Assembly: GCF_002563675.1 (NCBI RefSeq)
Contig: NZ_PDJC01000001.1
Coordinates: 1,240,001 to 1,304,000, forward strand
Direction of reading: 5' to 3'
Length of the DNA stretch: 64,000 nt
DNA from: Propionicimonas paludicola
GTDB taxonomy: Bacteria; Actinomycetota; Actinomycetes; Propionibacteriales; Propionibacteriaceae
Position 1 is the first letter of the stretch. Each line of letters opens with the position of its first letter. The notes under the pieces are model-generated. The model was not told where the DNA came from. It worked only from the letters and a program-made list of their open reading frames with translations, and did no database searches. A program made the translations under genes and the position numbers. Positions 61,589 to 64,000 of this stretch are shown here, in pieces.

Positions 61589-62524
61589 ATGCCGATCCAC
61601 ACCGTGGCGACCGCGAGCGAATGGGAGAGCCTCGCCTCCGCCACCTTCGTGCCGGTTCGGATCGAGTCGACCTTGCACGCGTTCCGCGGATCGATGGAGC
61701 ATCACGGCGACGGCGAGAGTGGCGTCACCGTCGTGCGCAGCGGCAGCGGGCGGGTCTCCCGGACGGCCGACTTGATCGAGACGTCGCCCGCGGACCTGGC
61801 CCTGTTCTCGGTGCAGGTCAGGGGCACCAGCCGAGTGGAGCAGGACGGACGACAGGGACGGGTCGGCCCGGGCAGCGGCGTCCTCTACCTGACTCGCGCG
61901 GCCTACCAGCTGAGCTTTCCGGAGCCCGCCGAGGTGGCCATCATGCAAGTCCCGAGCGAGCGTCTGGGACTGCGGCGGGACGTTCTGGACTCGCTGGTGG
62001 CCCGTCCGCTGCCGCTGCGCCGGGATCCCGCGCTGCGGACCATGACCAGGGTCCTTCGCTCGCTGTTCTCACCCCGGCCGGTCCTCTCCGACGTCGCACA
62101 GGCGCTCGACGTGGCCACCGAGATCCTGTCTTCCGCACTGCGACCGGATCGACGCCGATCGGGGCGTCGACGCAACCACGCCGAGCTGTATGCGGAATTC
62201 GAACGGATCATTCATGAGCGCCTCGATGATCCGCGCTTGGACGTCGCCGGCCTCGCCGAACAGGAGGGGGTGTCGATCAGGACAGTGCACAACGTCTTCG
62301 CCGAGCGTGGAACCACTCCGGCCGCCCATCTGCGGGAGGCTCGACTGGACCGTGGTCGGCATCTGCTGGCCACCACCCGGCTGCCGCTGTCGGACATCGC
62401 GGTGCTCTGTGGCAGCGAGGACGCATCGGTCTTCACTCGCAGCTTCCGCAGGGAATGGGGACTGACCCCCAGCGAGTACCGGCGCCAGAACCAGGTTCGG
62501 CCGGGTTCACACCCGAGCGAGTAG
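61589..62524 (+). CDS. AraC-family transcriptional regulator
   Basis: 311 residues. A cupin-like ligand domain (about 25-190, AraC_binding_2 type) is followed by two HTHs at about 215-305: LDVAGLAEQEGVSIRTVHNVF and LSDIAVLCGSEDASVFTRSFRREWGLTPSEYRR. Ligand is probably a nitrile-derived effector, by analogy to NitR; that is inference. Start ATG 61589 has only a weak GGTGG. The 3' end overlaps the kinase gene on the other strand by 18 bases. Confidence 0.88.
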   Translation: MPIHTVATASEWESLASATFVPVRIESTLHAFRGSMEHHGDGESGVTVVRSGSGRVSRTADLIETSPADLALFSVQVRGTSRVEQDGRQGRVGPGSGVLYLTRAAYQLSFPEPAEVAIMQVPSERLGLRRDVLDSLVARPLPLRRDPALRTMTRVLRSLFSPRPVLSDVAQALDVATEILSSALRPDRRRSGRRRNHAELYAEFERIIHERLDDPRLDVAGLAEQEGVSIRTVHNVFAERGTTPAAHLREARLDRGRHLLATTRLPLSDIAVLCGSEDASVFTRSFRREWGLTPSEYRRQNQVRPGSHPSE

Positions 62525-64000
62525 CTCGGTGCGGGAGCGCACACCCCGCTTACGCAGGATGGCGCTGACGTGCTTCTCCACGGTCTTGGCCGAGATGCCC
62601 AGCCGGCTGGCGATCTGCTTGTCCGGCAGCCCTTGCTCGACCAGCTGGCGCACTTCGAGCTCGCGATCGGTCAGCCGCTCCCCGTCCATGATCGGAGCGC
62701 CGCCGAGTTGGGCCAGCATCTCGCCGAAGACCAAGACGTCACCGCGGGCCACGCCGACCACGGCCCGGCCGAGGGTGGTGGCGTCCACGTCGGACTGGAC
62801 GAAGCCGCGCACCCCGAAGGTGGCCCACTCCCGCAGCTCAGACTCCGGTGCGCCGGGGTCGACGATCCCGATCACTGCAGCTCCGGGAGCGGCTCGATGC
62901 AGCCGGGACAGCCACTGTGCGGCCGAGCCGCTGCCCAGGCCGGTGCCGGCGAGCACGACATCGGGACGAAGCAGCCTGATGGCCTCGACGGCGGCGGCCG
63001 GCTCGTCCACCTCGGCGACCACCTGGACGCCGGGCTCGCTGGCATCCAGCAGCCGAACCAGACCGGCCCGCATGGCCGGAAGGTCATGGGCGACCACGAC
63101 CCGCAGCCGCGGGCTCTCCCCTGCGCCGCTGAGATCGGCTCGATACGGCAGATCGGCGCGGATCCGGGTGCCCCACCCGGGAGTGGAGTCGATCCGGACC
63201 CGTCCGCCGACCTGCGCGGCGCGGGTGACCAGCCCGGACAGCCCGACCCCCTTGTCGGCAACTGCGGCGGTATCGAACCCGCAGCCATCGTCCTCGATGA
63301 TCACTGCGATGCCGTCGGCGCCGTAGACCAGGCCCAGGCGCAGCATGGACGCCTTGGCGTGCTGGACGGCGTTGGCCAGCGACTCCTGGACGATCCGGAC
63401 CACCTGGGTCTCCACCTCTCGGCCCAGTGGCAGTGGGTCGCCGAACACCCGGAAGGTCGGGCTGAGCCCCGAGGTGGCTTGCACCCATTCCAGTTCGAGT
63501 TCGAGAGCCTGGTCGAGGGTGCGTCCGGAGAGCCCGGCCGGGCCCAGCCCCCAGACGGCGCGTCGGCCCTCGTTCATGGTCTCCTGGGCAGCTTGCTGGG
63601 CCTGGGTCAGCGCCGGCAGCGGATCCTCTCCCCTGCTGACCGCCGCATACGCCTGGCCGATCTGCAGAGCCACAGTGGCCAGACCGCGTCCGATGCTGTC
63701 GTGGACCTCGAGCATGGCCCGCTCACGCTCGGCGGCGATGGCGGCGGCCTTGGCCCGTTCCGAGGCCTCCTGGTGCAGCCGAGAGTTGGCGATGGCGATC
63801 GCCGCGTGGGTGGCGAAGCGCTGCAGGAGTTGGGCGTCGGCCGCATCGAAGCGCCGCTCGTCGGAGGCGGCGAAGACGATGCAGGCGCCGATCAGATCGG
63901 CGCGCAGCCGGATCGGCACCCCGATCACCCCACGATGGAAGCGTGGCTCGTCAGGGCCGATGTGGCCCTTGCCGATCTCTGAGTAGCGCTCGAAGATCAC
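62507..64000 (-). CDS. GAF-histidine kinase fused to degenerate receiver and LuxR HTH (5' cut off)
   Basis: 497 residues to the window edge; the start is outside. Counted from the edge, a GAF domain (1-75) precedes a HisKA_3 dimerisation helix with H100 in EVHDSIGRGL, an HATPase with N210 in ESLANAVQHA, and EDDGCGFD. Next is a CheY-like receiver (299-425) in which the acceptor Asp position is G352, the Thr position is V380 and the Lys position is Q402. A LuxR HTH (443-497; LTDRELEVRQLVEQGL, ISAKTVEKHVSAIL) ends it. The kinase should be active but cannot phosphorylate its own receiver. It may bind DNA in response to the N-terminal sensor, or signal to a separate regulator. Confidence 0.85.
   Translation of the reverse strand: MIFERYSEIGKGHIGPDEPRFHRGVIGVPIRLRADLIGACIVFAASDERRFDAADAQLLQRFATHAAIAIANSRLHQEASERAKAAAIAAERERAMLEVHDSIGRGLATVALQIGQAYAAVSRGEDPLPALTQAQQAAQETMNEGRRAVWGLGPAGLSGRTLDQALELELEWVQATSGLSPTFRVFGDPLPLGREVETQVVRIVQESLANAVQHAKASMLRLGLVYGADGIAVIIEDDGCGFDTAAVADKGVGLSGLVTRAAQVGGRVRIDSTPGWGTRIRADLPYRADLSGAGESPRLRVVVAHDLPAMRAGLVRLLDASEPGVQVVAEVDEPAAAVEAIRLLRPDVVLAGTGLGSGSAAQWLSRLHRAAPGAAVIGIVDPGAPESELREWATFGVRGFVQSDVDATTLGRAVVGVARGDVLVFGEMLAQLGGAPIMDGERLTDRELEVRQLVEQGLPDKQIASRLGISAKTVEKHVSAILRKRGVRSRTELLARV

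Overview
This is a GC-rich actinobacterial chromosome segment made almost entirely of housekeeping genes. The best lineage clue is the pyrophosphate-dependent phosphofructokinase at 24426-25652, which closely resembles the Propionibacterium freudenreichii enzyme. RbpA, a GarA/FtsR/gcv cluster and a thrS-HIT-pgsA operon also fit the actinobacteria. I infer Propionibacteriaceae or a close relative and cannot name the genus. I see no insertion sequence, prophage, CRISPR array, rRNA gene or replication origin.

Layout. 1-8.0 kb: end of an RNA methyltransferase gene, a small Cys protein, aconitase behind a perfect palindrome, DXP synthase, RNase D and a DUF3000-like gene. 8.0-12.4 kb: MsrB, a stand-alone LigD-type polymerase facing a LigC-type DNA ligase, PPK2, and a CbiX-like protein. 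12.6-13.0 kb: four minus-strand tRNA genes (Gly-GCC, Cys-GCA, Val-GAC, Val-CAC) behind one promoter. 13.2-16.4 kb: thrS, HIT protein, PI-phosphate-synthase-like pgsA. 16.4-22.2 kb: gcvH, garA-like, ftsR-like, DUF151 nuclease, second MerR gene, gcvP. 22.2-28 kb: BrkB-type membrane protein, two aminotransferase-fold enzymes, PPi-phosphofructokinase, TadE/G-like protein, YciO/Sua5 protein. 27.9-38.6 kb: a fused 2-hydroxyacyl-CoA dehydratase/activase-like protein, an HD-like protein with an altered HD motif, a YbaK-type deacylase, and a 1501-residue secreted phosphodiester glycosidase/metallophosphoesterase-like protein. 38.9-50.9 kb: dihydrolipoyl dehydrogenase divergent from an HTH-MurA-like fusion, Usp-like protein, ArsB/SLC13-type transporter, PdxY, GlpQ-like enzyme, UMF1-type MFS, RbpA, FxsA, polyprenol-phosphate mannosyltransferase, Lnt, and a 5'-3' exonuclease. 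50.9-56.8 kb: metX-metW, YqeY, MFS exporter, zinc alcohol dehydrogenase, methyltransferase, cytidylate-kinase-like protein. 56.9-64 kb: aldolase-HAD-dhaL-dhaK operon, nitrilase divergent from an AraC regulator, and a cut-off histidine kinase fused to a degenerate receiver and a LuxR DNA-binding domain.

How the genes work together. GcvH, GcvP and the distant Lpd are three of the four glycine-cleavage proteins; GcvT is not in the window. Lpd also serves 2-oxoacid dehydrogenases, and GarA-type proteins adjust 2-oxoglutarate flux. PPi-phosphofructokinase and PPK2 suggest use of PPi and polyphosphate as phosphoryl currencies. Lnt and the mannosyltransferase cooperate in envelope biogenesis, as in the fused mycobacterial Ppm1. 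Many genes have a TANNNT hexamer 6-7 bases before the start codon and no Shine-Dalgarno sequence, so leaderless transcription looks common. Other genes are coupled through 1-4 base stop/start overlaps.
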